This document shows positions 16,402 through 23,887 of a stretch of 44,619 nt of DNA, piece after piece (the stretch's first letter is position 1; every line of letters starts with the position of its first letter). The notes under the pieces are model-generated. The model saw only the letters and a list, made by a program, of their open reading frames with translations. It was not told where the DNA came from and did not search any database. Source of the DNA: JBDHAC01 sp039588215 (GTDB lineage: Bacteria; Gemmatimonadota; Gemmatimonadetes; Palauibacterales; Palauibacteraceae). The stretch is taken from positions 1-44,619 of the forward strand of contig JBDHAD010000019.1 in the NCBI GenBank assembly GCA_039588215.1. Reading direction: 5' to 3'. Position numbers and translations under genes: made by a program.

Positions 16402-17193
16402 CTAGAGGAGCGAGCGCACCCGTCCGCCGTCCACCGCGACCGACACACCCGTAATGTAGCTGGCCCGCTCCGATGCCAAGAAAGCCACCAGGGCCGCGAA
16501 CTCGGGGGGCTCACCCAGGCGTGCCATCGGGATCATGCTCTCCCACGCGGCCTCCACGTCCTTCACGTCGATCCCCTTGTCTCCCGCGACCGTCGCTGCA
16601 AGCTCCTCCAGCCGTTGCGTGCGCGTATAACCGGGGAGGGCGTTGTTGACCGTGATCCCGTGAGGGGCGACTTCGTTCGCCAACGTGCGCGCGAAACCCG
16701 TGACCGCAGCCCGCACGCTGTTGGAGAGGATGAGCTGGTCGACCGGCTCCTTCACCGCCACGGACGTGATGTTGATGATCCTGCCCCAGCGGCGTTCCTT
16801 CATCCCCGGTAGCAAATGGCGGGTGAGCTCGAGCGCGCTCTCCAGGTTCAACCGAATCGCCTGACGCCAATCCTCCCGCGTGTGGCTCTCGAACGGACCC
16901 GCGGGTGGGCCGCCCGCGTTGTTCACCAGGATGTCCACCTGGTCGAACTCGCTCAGCGCCCCACGCACGAGTTCGTCGATCGCCTCGGGGTCGGACAGGT
17001 CGGTGGCGATGGGATGAGCCCGTACGCCGTGCGACTCCGCGATCCCGCGAGCGGTTTCCACGAGCTCACGCTCTCCCCGGGCACACAGCACCAGGTCAGC
17101 CCCCTCCGCCCCCAACTCCTCGGCCACCGCGCGCCCCAGCCCGCGGCTCGAGGCCGCGACCAAGGCCACCCTTCCTCGCAGGCCTAGATCCAT
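16402..17193 (-). CDS. SDR-family oxidoreductase with atypical active site
   Basis: The 263-residue Rossmann protein is annotated in relatives as 3-oxoacyl-ACP reductase-like. Cofactor motifs are ASSRGLG (residues 14-20), an Asp at 65 in ATDLSD, and NNAGG (91-95). Catalytic-tetrad positions N116 and S144 are present. The Tyr expected 13 residues after S144 is S157 and the Lys is R161, within LILSNSVRAAV. Similar SDRs with an LSNSVR segment exist in other bacteria, so this is a subfamily rather than a mutation, but the classical mechanism cannot apply. The ATG at 17193 lies 7 nt after the cupin stop; an open upstream extension to 17433 overlaps the cupin gene and is rejected. Confidence 0.85.
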   Translation of the reverse strand: MDLGLRGRVALVAASSRGLGRAVAEELGAEGADLVLCARGERELVETARGIAESHGVRAHPIATDLSDPEAIDELVRGALSEFDQVDILVNNAGGPPAGPFESHTREDWRQAIRLNLESALELTRHLLPGMKERRWGRIINITSVAVKEPVDQLILSNSVRAAVTGFARTLANEVAPHGITVNNALPGYTRTQRLEELAATVAGDKGIDVKDVEAAWESMIPMARLGEPPEFAALVAFLASERASYITGVSVAVDGGRVRSLL

Positions 17194-17200
17194 GTGTGTC

Positions 17201-17581
17201 TCACCCGTTCGGGTCGTCGTGGAAGTAGGTGTCCGTCCCGTCGAGCCAGTCCTGGCGGGGAGGGCAGAACACATCCAGGTCCAGCGTGTCTTCCAGCGCC
17301 TCGGCCTTGTGCGGGACGTCGGACGGGATGTGGAGAATCTCGCCCGCACGAACCACCCGTTCGTCCTCTCCGTCCTCGCCAAGCCAGAACCGCAGGGCAC
17401 CCTCGAGGATGCAGGTGAACTGCTCGTTCTCATGCGAGTGCCGCGGGACGATGCACCCGCGGTCCAGTCGCACGTACGCCAACATCGCCCGCTCCCCCGT
17501 GATCAGCTGGCGGCGGAGCTTGTCCGTCACCGATTCCAGGGGGACCTCCGTAAGGCTGTACAGACTCGCATCCGTCCTCAT
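17201..17581 (-). CDS. Cupin-domain protein
   Basis: The 126-residue protein is a single small beta-barrel cupin. Motif 1 reads VPRHSHENEQFTCILEG, giving two His and a Glu as metal ligands. Motif 2 is GEILHIPSDVPHKAEA with the third His. The C-terminus has a CPPRQDWLDGTD segment typical of the sugar- or dicarbonyl-related small cupins. The substrate cannot be told from sequence. AGGAG lies 5 nt before ATG 17581. It is sandwiched between an NTF2-like gene and the SDR gene on the same strand, so the three may process one small metabolite. Confidence 0.85.
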   Translation of the reverse strand: MRTDASLYSLTEVPLESVTDKLRRQLITGERAMLAYVRLDRGCIVPRHSHENEQFTCILEGALRFWLGEDGEDERVVRAGEILHIPSDVPHKAEALEDTLDLDVFCPPRQDWLDGTDTYFHDDPNG

Positions 17582-17626
17582 GACATCTCCTGTGCCCTTG
17601 TTATGCCTGCTGCCCGGTGTCTCGTG

Positions 17627-18049
17627 TCAGCGTCTCGCGTCGCTGTTGTACATTTCGGCGATCGCCCGATAGCCGTCCGCACCGCGACGATACACGACGA
17701 TGTACTTCCCGTGCTCCTGAAACGGTGCCCCGTGGCGCGGGCGTACCGTGCGCGAAAACCGGCCGATCTCGAACGCCAGCTCGCCGGACGCATCGATCTC
17801 GCGGCTGCCAAGGGTGAGAGACACGAGTCCCTCGTCGGGCGTGAGGTGCCAGAAGCGGCGGATTTCCTCGCGACCCCGCAGAGCCGCGGCCCCGGACGGG
17901 AGGATCTGCGCATCCTCCGCGTAGAAGGCATCCACCATCTCATCGAAAGCTCGACGTCCGATTCTCTCGGCGCGTTCTCGCGAGATCCTGCGGATCACTT
18001 CGGTGAAATCCAAGTCCTGGTTCACGTCATCTCTTTCTGTCTGGCTCAT
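17627..18049 (-). CDS. NTF2-like (SnoaL/DUF4440) protein
   Basis: The 140-residue cytoplasmic protein has the cone-shaped alpha+beta NTF2 fold pattern: a helical start, then VDAFYAEDAQILPSG, GREEIRRFW, and a final strand pair GKYIVVYRRGADGYRAIAEMYNSD. Such proteins bind or isomerise small hydrophobic ligands, and many have no known activity. The ATG at 18049 is chosen over a GTG at 18067. It is probably the first gene of the NTF2-cupin-SDR group on the - strand and faces the repeat-rich intergenic region. Confidence 0.78.
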   Translation of the reverse strand: MSQTERDDVNQDLDFTEVIRRISRERAERIGRRAFDEMVDAFYAEDAQILPSGAAALRGREEIRRFWHLTPDEGLVSLTLGSREIDASGELAFEIGRFSRTVRPRHGAPFQEHGKYIVVYRRGADGYRAIAEMYNSDARR

Positions 18050-18141
18050 GCTACCCGTGTGCGGCACCCCCGCCTGGAACTTGGACGTGACCGTTCAGAC
18101 GAGCAAGAAAGGCCCGCGGCCGGAAGCGCTCTCGCGTTTCG

Positions 18142-18186
18142 CAGGTCAGCCGCGTTTGCGTTTTACAGGTCATTCGCGTATGCGTT
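18142..18186. repeat. Two direct repeats in the divergent promoter region
   Basis: Two 21-bp copies 24 bp apart share CAGGTCA, CGCGT and TGCGTT, differing at only three positions. The spacing is a little over two helical turns, which is compatible with binding of a dimeric regulator to one DNA face. Confidence 0.6.
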
Positions 18187-18220
18187 GGGTACGTCCGGAT
18201 TGCTCCGGGGGAAGACAAAC

Positions 18221-18239
18221 TGTCGCACAATGTGCGTCA
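18221..18239. promoter_or_regulatory. Palindrome, operator candidate
   Basis: CGCACA-A-TGTGCG is a perfect inverted repeat around a central A, with outer TG/CA pairs separated by one mismatch. The size fits a TetR- or GntR-type operator, but no regulator gene is nearby. Confidence 0.45.
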
Positions 18240-18276
18240 GTGCATGCGGTGCGGAGCGTCGGACTCGGCCACGGCA

Positions 18277-18320
18277 TCTTCGCGATGCGCACTCCCAACA
18301 TGGGTGCGCGAGTCTGAAGA
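18277..18320. repeat. Long imperfect inverted repeat
   Basis: The outer TCTTC / GAAGA and inner GCGCAC-(T)-CCCA / TGGGTGCGC arms surround a 3-nt ACA loop, with mismatched bases between the two stem parts. It lies about 90 nt upstream of the FnIII lipoprotein start and could fold in the leader mRNA. No T-tract follows. Confidence 0.5.
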
Positions 18321-18406
18321 TGCCCGCGCGGCGCAGGCCACGGACAGGGTCCGGTGGCACGTAACGCCCGCGTGGACGAGTTCTTCGAAAGGGTGGAGCG
18401 AGCGAG

Positions 18407-18793
18407 ATGGACGGATCCCCTTCCCGGGGCCGCATGCCGGTCCTCACGTTACTTGTCGTGCTCGGGCTGGCCTGCCAGCCTGGCGCGCCGGCGGATTTCA
18501 CCGGACCACCGGGCCAAGTCAGGACATTTTCCATCACCCTGGCGTGGGACCCCCCGACTACGGATGCGACCGGGGCGCCGCTGAGCGACCTCGCCTCTTA
18601 TCGACTCTACTATGCCCAGTCGACGCCGGTCTCGAAGGACAACAGCACCATGGTCGAGGCCGGCTCCGAGCCGACCTTCAGGCTGGCCAACCTACAGGCC
18701 GGCATCTACTACTTCACCGTCACCGCGCTCGACATGGACGGTAACGAGAGCGACATGTCCGGTGAGGTCAGCGCGGAGCTGCGCGACCAATGA
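18407..18793 (+). CDS. Lipoprotein with one fibronectin type III domain
   Basis: The 128-residue precursor has a signal peptide ending in the lipobox LGLAC near residue 23. A single FnIII domain follows, with the conserved Trp in ITLAWDPP, the Tyr in SYRLYYAQS, and the YYFTVTALD strand. FnIII domains act as spacers or binding modules on secreted proteins. GGAG precedes ATG 18407. It overlaps the next FnIII gene as ATGA, so it is the first gene of a three-gene operon and may anchor or guide the repeat protein. Confidence 0.82.
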   Translation: MDGSPSRGRMPVLTLLVVLGLACQPGAPADFTGPPGQVRTFSITLAWDPPTTDATGAPLSDLASYRLYYAQSTPVSKDNSTMVEAGSEPTFRLANLQAGIYYFTVTALDMDGNESDMSGEVSAELRDQ

Positions 18794-20916
18794 GGCGGCT
18801 CCGTGGCTTGCCAACGTCGATGTCTGGAGTGCCACTCGGATTCGGGCTGGTCGCCGTGCTGTTTGCCGGGGCGGCGCCGGCGTCGCGTGCCGTGGGCTCA
18901 TCGCACCTCGACCTCGCGGACCTGGCGCCTGGCCGACCACGCAACGTATCAGCCACCGCGTTAAGCAGCCGTCGGGTCCAACTGACGTGGGATGCGGTGA
19001 TCAGCGTGCCGGCCGTGAAGCACTACAGGATCTACCGTGCGAACGGTCCGATCTTCACCTCGACCACGACGGGCTTCATCGACACGACCGTGCAGCCGAA
19101 CACCAGCTATTCGTACCGTGTATCGGCTGTTGATTCGCTAAACCAAGAAGGCCCTCTCAGCACGCCGCGGGCCGACGTCACTACCCCCCTGCCCGACAAT
19201 ACGCCGCCCACACAACCCACTGGCCTGACGGCTACCTCGATCGGGGCGACACACGTGGACCTACAGTGGGTGGCGGCCTCTGACCCCGAGAGCGGGGTCG
19301 CCAGCTACAACATCTACCGTGACGGGGCACAGGTCGGATCGAGCACCAGCACGACCTTCTCCGACACGGGGCTCCAGGTGAACCGCACCTACGTGTACGA
19401 GGTCAGCGCCGTGAACGGCGATGGTCTCGAGGGAGCGCGGAGCTTTCGGATTGCAGTCACCACGTTCGACAACACACCGCCCACAGCCCCGACCGGCCTT
19501 ACTGCCGCTGCAGCGGGGGCGACACAGGTGGACCTCTCGTGGACGGCTGCCTCGGACCCCGAATCCGGCGTGGCCAGCTACAACATCTACCGCGACGGGG
19601 CCCAGGTCGGATCGAGCACCAGCACGAGCTTCTCGGACACCGGGCTCAGCGGGAACACGACGTACACGTATCAGGTCTCCGCGGTGAACGGGGCCGGGAC
19701 CGAGGGAGCCTTGAGTACTGCGGTGACGGTTCAGACCGATGACGATACGCCACCCACTGCGCCTTCAGGGCTCTCGGCAAAGGCCGTGGCTCACGACCAG
19801 GTCGACCTCAGCTGGGCGGCCGCCAGCGACCCCGAGTCCGGGGTGGCCCGCTACAACATTTATCGCAATGGAACGGTGGTCGGCTCCAGCACATCTACCT
19901 CCTTCAGCGACACCGGGCTCACCGGCTCGACGCAATACAGCTACCAGGTAACGGCCGTGAACGGAGACGGACTTGAGGGTCCACCCACGGCGACCGTCGT
20001 GGTCACCACGCCACGGCCGCCCGACACGACCCCGCCGACAGTTCCAACGGGCCTGGGGGCGACCGCGACCTCGCCGACCCGCGTTAATCTGACGTGGGGC
20101 GCGTCCAGCGACCCCGAGTCCGGCGTGGCCAGCTACAACATCTACCGCGACGGAGCACAGGTCGGATCGAGCACCAGTACGAGCTTCACGGACACCGGTG
20201 TCCAGGGCGGGACCACATACTCCTATCAGGTCTCCGCGGTGAACGGAGAAGGTCTCGAGAGCGGGCGGAGCGCCGCGGCGAACGTGACTACGCCGGCGCC
20301 GGCGGATACGACGCCGCCCACGGTACCGACCGGTCTCGCCGCGAGCACGCCATCCCCAACGAGCGTCGACCTCACGTGGAACGCGTCCAGCGACCCCGAG
20401 TCGGGCGTCGCCACATATAACATCTACAGAGACGGCACCATCGCAGGGTCGAGCACGACGACCAGCTTCACGGACGGAAGTGTCCAGGCGGGCGCGACGT
20501 ACAGCTACCGTGTCTCAGCGATCAACGGCGACGGGGTCGAGAGCGCCCAGAGCAGTCCGTTGAGCGTCACCACGCCCAGCGGGGGAGACGCCTCGCCCCC
20601 CACCGTTCCGGGTGGACTCGTCGTCACGCCTGCGGGGCCAACACGCGTTACTTTGGTGTGGAGCACAGCGACGGACCCCGAATCGGGCGTCGCCAATTAT
20701 CGCATCTACCGCAACGGAGCGTTTCGGGCCACGAGCACGACGACGGCGTTCGCGGACACGACCGTGGTCGCGAACACGCAGTACACCTACCAGGTCTCGG
20801 CCGTAAACGGTGCCGGCGTCGAGGGAGGGCGGAGCGCGCCGGTTACCGTGACGACCCCGCGCGTGGCCGACACCATACCGCCCGCGGCTCCGACGCGACT
20901 TCGGATCGTCCCGTGA
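18790..20916 (+). CDS. Secreted protein of seven tandem FnIII repeats
   Basis: The 708-residue precursor has a signal-peptide-like N-terminus (hydrophobic GFGLVAVLFAGAAPASRA). Seven FnIII domains follow, each starting with a TPPT-PTGL-like linker and containing LTW or LSW, SDPESGVA-YNIYRDG, and YSYQVSAVNG. The protein ends just after the linker that would open an eighth domain (PPAAPTRLRIVP). No catalytic domain, LPXTG motif or CTERM-type sorting tail is visible. It probably forms an extended rod outside the cytoplasm. Start and stop overlap both neighbours, indicating tight co-translation with the lipoprotein and the barrel protein. Confidence 0.85.
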   Translation: MRRLRGLPTSMSGVPLGFGLVAVLFAGAAPASRAVGSSHLDLADLAPGRPRNVSATALSSRRVQLTWDAVISVPAVKHYRIYRANGPIFTSTTTGFIDTTVQPNTSYSYRVSAVDSLNQEGPLSTPRADVTTPLPDNTPPTQPTGLTATSIGATHVDLQWVAASDPESGVASYNIYRDGAQVGSSTSTTFSDTGLQVNRTYVYEVSAVNGDGLEGARSFRIAVTTFDNTPPTAPTGLTAAAAGATQVDLSWTAASDPESGVASYNIYRDGAQVGSSTSTSFSDTGLSGNTTYTYQVSAVNGAGTEGALSTAVTVQTDDDTPPTAPSGLSAKAVAHDQVDLSWAAASDPESGVARYNIYRNGTVVGSSTSTSFSDTGLTGSTQYSYQVTAVNGDGLEGPPTATVVVTTPRPPDTTPPTVPTGLGATATSPTRVNLTWGASSDPESGVASYNIYRDGAQVGSSTSTSFTDTGVQGGTTYSYQVSAVNGEGLESGRSAAANVTTPAPADTTPPTVPTGLAASTPSPTSVDLTWNASSDPESGVATYNIYRDGTIAGSSTTTSFTDGSVQAGATYSYRVSAINGDGVESAQSSPLSVTTPSGGDASPPTVPGGLVVTPAGPTRVTLVWSTATDPESGVANYRIYRNGAFRATSTTTAFADTTVVANTQYTYQVSAVNGAGVEGGRSAPVTVTTPRVADTIPPAAPTRLRIVP
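19200..20330 (+). repeat. Near-identical DNA repeats within the FnIII gene
   Basis: The coding DNA of domains 2, 3, 4 and 5 repeats with a 273-bp period (domains 2 to 4) and 282 bp (4 to 5). Around CAGCTACAACATCTACCG and CAGGTCGGATCGAGCACCAG the copies at about 19300, 19573 and 20128 are almost identical even at third codon positions. This indicates recent duplication or gene conversion. Confidence 0.75.
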
Positions 20917-23006
20917 GTGACCGACGCATCCGCGCGTCCTTTCGGACAGCAATTCTCTGTGGTCTCCTGGCCACGTGGCCGGGCTTGGCCTCGGGTCAGG
21001 ATCCCGGTGCGCGACGCCCGGCACCGCTCTCGAAGAGCGACCTGACCCGCCTCCTGAGCGGCGGCACGTACACGCACCCCGAGGTGGTCGCCATCATCCA
21101 GCGCAGTTGCCTGAGCTTCGTGCCCAGCGCCGGTGACCGCGCGGATCTGCGGCAACTCGGCGCCGACGCATCGATCTTCGCGGCGATCGACGTGTGTGCG
21201 TCCCCCCCCACCCCCGTTGCCAGGACGCCGCTCCTCATCAACCTCTCCACCCAGAGGCTGAACGCACGCGTCGGAGGCACCGCCACGCTGACGGTGCAGG
21301 TGCGAAGCGCTCAGGGCCCACGCGGGGGGGTACAGCTGAGCCTGAGGGGCACAGAGAACATTCCGGGCGGTCCGGCGAACACCCTCCGCGCGACGACCAA
21401 TGCACAGGGTCAGGCGAGGTTTCGAGTGCCGGCCGGGACCGCCGCCACGCGGCACTCACTCCAGATCGCCGCAGTGGGCGAGTCGTTGACCGGGCCTGTG
21501 GGAGTGGTGTTCGACGTCGCCGCCGGCTCGCCCGTGCGGGTCGAAGTAGAGCCGGACCGGCTCGACCTGTCGGATGACGCCTCCGCCCCCATCGAGGTAT
21601 CCGCCATCGCTTTCGATCGGTTCGGGAACCCGGTCCCGAGAGCAGTGCTCACGCTTCGCGCTCGCCCCACGTCGCCCGAGTTGGCGGGTGCCCCACCCCC
21701 GGTGCAGGAGACAACGCGCACCGCCGACGCGAGCGGCGCCGTGTTGTTCACGATTCCAGGGAGCGCGACACTGTCGCGGTACGTCGTAGAGGTACGGAGC
21801 GAGGGCGTCACGCTGGCGTCGTTGCCGGTGACTTCGCCCCCTGTGACGGTGCGAGCCGAGGAGCCCGCTCCCGAGGCCCAGACGCCTCCGGCCGCGGGTG
21901 ACCCGGAGGAGGCTGTTCCGGACCCGGGGGATGAGCCCGAGACCCCGCCCGGGGAGGCGGCAGAATCTCCCGCCGACGAGACGGCGAGCGAAGTCGCCCG
22001 GCGCAAGCAGCTCGCCGCCCAAGCCTTGGAGGGCGGAGATGCCGAGGGCGCGGTACGGCTGTATCAGGGAGTGGTCTCGCTGGTGCCCGACGATTCGGAA
22101 GCCTGGTTCGAGCTGGGACGCGCCTGGGCGGCGGCCGGTGAAACGGGCGAGGCGCGAGTCGCCTTCCGCCGCTCGGCCGAGCTCGACCCCACCCTCGCGG
22201 CGCAGGTCGACGACCAGCTGGCGCTGCTTCCTGATCTGCCCCCCTGGCTCCAACTGGACATATGGGGTGGCACGGCGATCGAGACCGGTCAGACAACGGG
22301 CCAGGTGATGGTCGAGGCATCCATCTGGCCGCTTCCCTTCCTCCGGCTCTGGGCGCGGTACGACAACGCTCTGGGTCTTCACAATCCACTGTTCGTCCGG
22401 CGCACGCAGGATCTCGAGTCGTACTTCGGAGGGGTGGCGATCGCCTGGGGGCAGGATAGCCGTCTGATCACTTCGTTCGAGGCCGGGCGAAGAAACCAGA
22501 CGGCGGACCTGTTCGAGTACGTGTATCACGCCGAGCAGGCGGTCAGATTGTCCCAGGACCGCGGCGAGATCGCGTTCGGTGGGTACATGGGCCGATGGTT
22601 CGACCGGGACGATTGGGTCGGCTACGCGAGGGCGGACATCGGTGCGAGCGACCGTTTCGCGGTGCGGCCGGCGGTGTACTTCGGGGAGACCGTCACGGTG
22701 CTCGACGACAGCCGGATCGCGGAGAGCGAGGTGCGGGGCTACCTGGGCTTCGCGTACCGTCCGTTTGGCGTGCTGGAGATCGAGCCGGTCTTCGGCTACG
22801 GGTCCGTTGAGAGTCAGTCTGACGATCTGACAGGGACGTTGATCGAGGGACAGTTCCGCCTGTCAGCGGATCTCGGGGCTTCAAGCCGGTTCCAGATCTT
22901 CATCAGGCACCAGCGTCCCCCGGGCGGCAGCGAGTCCTTCACCACTTTGGCCGCGGGACTCGTGCTCGGGATCGATCGCTCGGTGGGAGGCGGCACTCAG
23001 CCCTGA
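20913..23006 (+). CDS. Exported Ig-like / TPR protein with predicted outer-membrane barrel
   Basis: The 697-residue precursor has a signal peptide ending near LASGQ. Residues about 35-90 form a small helical domain (LSKSDLTRLLSGG, SFVPSAGDRADL). Two Ig-like regions follow, with TATLTVQVRSAQG and then EVSAIAFDRFGNPV, reminiscent of invasin-type bacterial Ig domains. After an acidic Pro-rich linker (about 305-360) come two TPR units (AQALEGGDAEGAVRLYQ). The C-terminal 260 residues alternate in short amphipathic strands with many Tyr/Trp/Phe, as in an outer-membrane barrel. GTG 20913 overlaps the FnIII gene stop; upstream extension is rejected. It could display or export the FnIII rod. Confidence 0.75.
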   Translation: MSDRRIRASFRTAILCGLLATWPGLASGQDPGARRPAPLSKSDLTRLLSGGTYTHPEVVAIIQRSCLSFVPSAGDRADLRQLGADASIFAAIDVCASPPTPVARTPLLINLSTQRLNARVGGTATLTVQVRSAQGPRGGVQLSLRGTENIPGGPANTLRATTNAQGQARFRVPAGTAATRHSLQIAAVGESLTGPVGVVFDVAAGSPVRVEVEPDRLDLSDDASAPIEVSAIAFDRFGNPVPRAVLTLRARPTSPELAGAPPPVQETTRTADASGAVLFTIPGSATLSRYVVEVRSEGVTLASLPVTSPPVTVRAEEPAPEAQTPPAAGDPEEAVPDPGDEPETPPGEAAESPADETASEVARRKQLAAQALEGGDAEGAVRLYQGVVSLVPDDSEAWFELGRAWAAAGETGEARVAFRRSAELDPTLAAQVDDQLALLPDLPPWLQLDIWGGTAIETGQTTGQVMVEASIWPLPFLRLWARYDNALGLHNPLFVRRTQDLESYFGGVAIAWGQDSRLITSFEAGRRNQTADLFEYVYHAEQAVRLSQDRGEIAFGGYMGRWFDRDDWVGYARADIGASDRFAVRPAVYFGETVTVLDDSRIAESEVRGYLGFAYRPFGVLEIEPVFGYGSVESQSDDLTGTLIEGQFRLSADLGASSRFQIFIRHQRPPGGSESFTTLAAGLVLGIDRSVGGGTQP

Positions 23007-23029
23007 TTTCGGCCTGGGTGTGACCTGAC

Positions 23030-23761
23030 TCAAGACCGCCCCCTAGTGTATGCCCCACCAACCGTCACACCCCACTTCGACGAGTCCTGCACGAGTCCGT
23101 AGGTCAGGGCCATGTCAAGGATCCAGGGCCCGAAGCGATAGTCCCCCCCGATGATGGCCTCACCCAGATCCTCGGTTCCGAGCGGGATCCGATTGCGGGT
23201 GCTGGCGCGCCCCCTCACACCGAGGGCGAGCCGCATGTTCGGCACCGCCCGATACAGCAACTCACCGGCATACAGAAGCACGTCGTTCTGCTCGAAGTTC
23301 TCGACGGGCGCCTCCAGGATCCCGACCCCGAGGCTGACCGTCGCGCGCCAGCGTGAGGCCCCGTACGAGCCGAGCAGGGCGAGGCGAGTATCCGTCGTGT
23401 TCGGTCCGATTCCCTTCGCCTCGTTCGAGTTGGGGAGCTTCACCTCCAGGTGAGCGCCGGCCGAGAACCCGCGCTCACCCCCAATCGGCGCGAGAAGCAG
23501 CCCGATGCGAAAATCGCCCACGTCTCCGGTGCGACCGTCGATCGCATCGGCATCGAGCGGGATTGGCGGCGGATCGGCCTCGTCCACCCACAGAGTTTGC
23601 CACGCGTCGCCGCGGACCTCGAGCAGCACGCGGTCCGCCAGACCATACGCCAGGGTGAGGCGGCCCACCGAAAGGAGATTCCCCTCCAGCCCGGAGAGCG
23701 GGAACGAGCGGTCTGATCCCCACGCGAGCCCTGCGCCTAGCAGCAGCGTCCCGGCCTTCAC
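23030..23761 (-). CDS. Outer-membrane beta-barrel-like protein (start uncertain)
   Basis: From the GTG at 23761 the frame encodes 243 residues of alternating strands (LTLAYGLADRVLLEVRGDAW, RMLR-like turns, IIGGDYRFGPWILDMALTYG), as in transporter or DUF-type outer-membrane barrels. The frame is open another 40 codons upstream and there encodes a convincing signal peptide (LAWIGALAALLCAPVSGNGQA). No ATG, GTG or TTG precedes it in frame before the TGA that ends the upstream gene. ATC 23881 or CTG 23857 are the only start-like codons. The annotated coordinates use the first canonical start, which likely cuts off the true N-terminus. Confidence 0.65.
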   Translation of the reverse strand: MKAGTLLLGAGLAWGSDRSFPLSGLEGNLLSVGRLTLAYGLADRVLLEVRGDAWQTLWVDEADPPPIPLDADAIDGRTGDVGDFRIGLLLAPIGGERGFSAGAHLEVKLPNSNEAKGIGPNTTDTRLALLGSYGASRWRATVSLGVGILEAPVENFEQNDVLLYAGELLYRAVPNMRLALGVRGRASTRNRIPLGTEDLGEAIIGGDYRFGPWILDMALTYGLVQDSSKWGVTVGGAYTRGRS

Positions 23762-23887
23762 CTCCGCGACCGGCTGTAGCGCGGGATCGCGCCGCGCCTG
23801 TCCGTTTCCGCTGACAGGAGCGCATAGGAGCGCCGCGAGCGCTCCGATCCATGCCAGCCGAGGTGCCGTTCGTGTATCGATGGTTCG

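Larger units (their letters stand above)
18050..18406. promoter_or_regulatory. Divergent intergenic region with repeats and palindromes
   Basis: This 357-bp stretch separates the - strand NTF2-cupin-SDR group from the + strand FnIII operon. No convincing gene is seen. It contains a 24-bp-period direct repeat (18142-18186), a short palindrome (18221-18239) and a long imperfect inverted repeat (18277-18320). Both operons probably have their promoters here. No sigma-70 hexamers stood out. Confidence 0.5.

Noticed and set aside
18142..18186. Possible start of a CRISPR array
   Set aside because: Only two 21-bp copies with a 3-bp gap, no spacers and no cas genes.
17192..18364. 390-codon + strand frame opposite the SDR-cupin-NTF2 genes
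   Set aside because: It covers three well-supported - strand genes and the repeat region, with no recognisable motif.
18330..18406. Weak resemblance to a cyclic-di-GMP (GEMM-I) riboswitch around TTCTTCGAAAGGGTGGAGCG
   Set aside because: Only the tetraloop-like part matches. The conserved CACGCACAGGGCAAACC and ACGCAAAGCC parts are absent.
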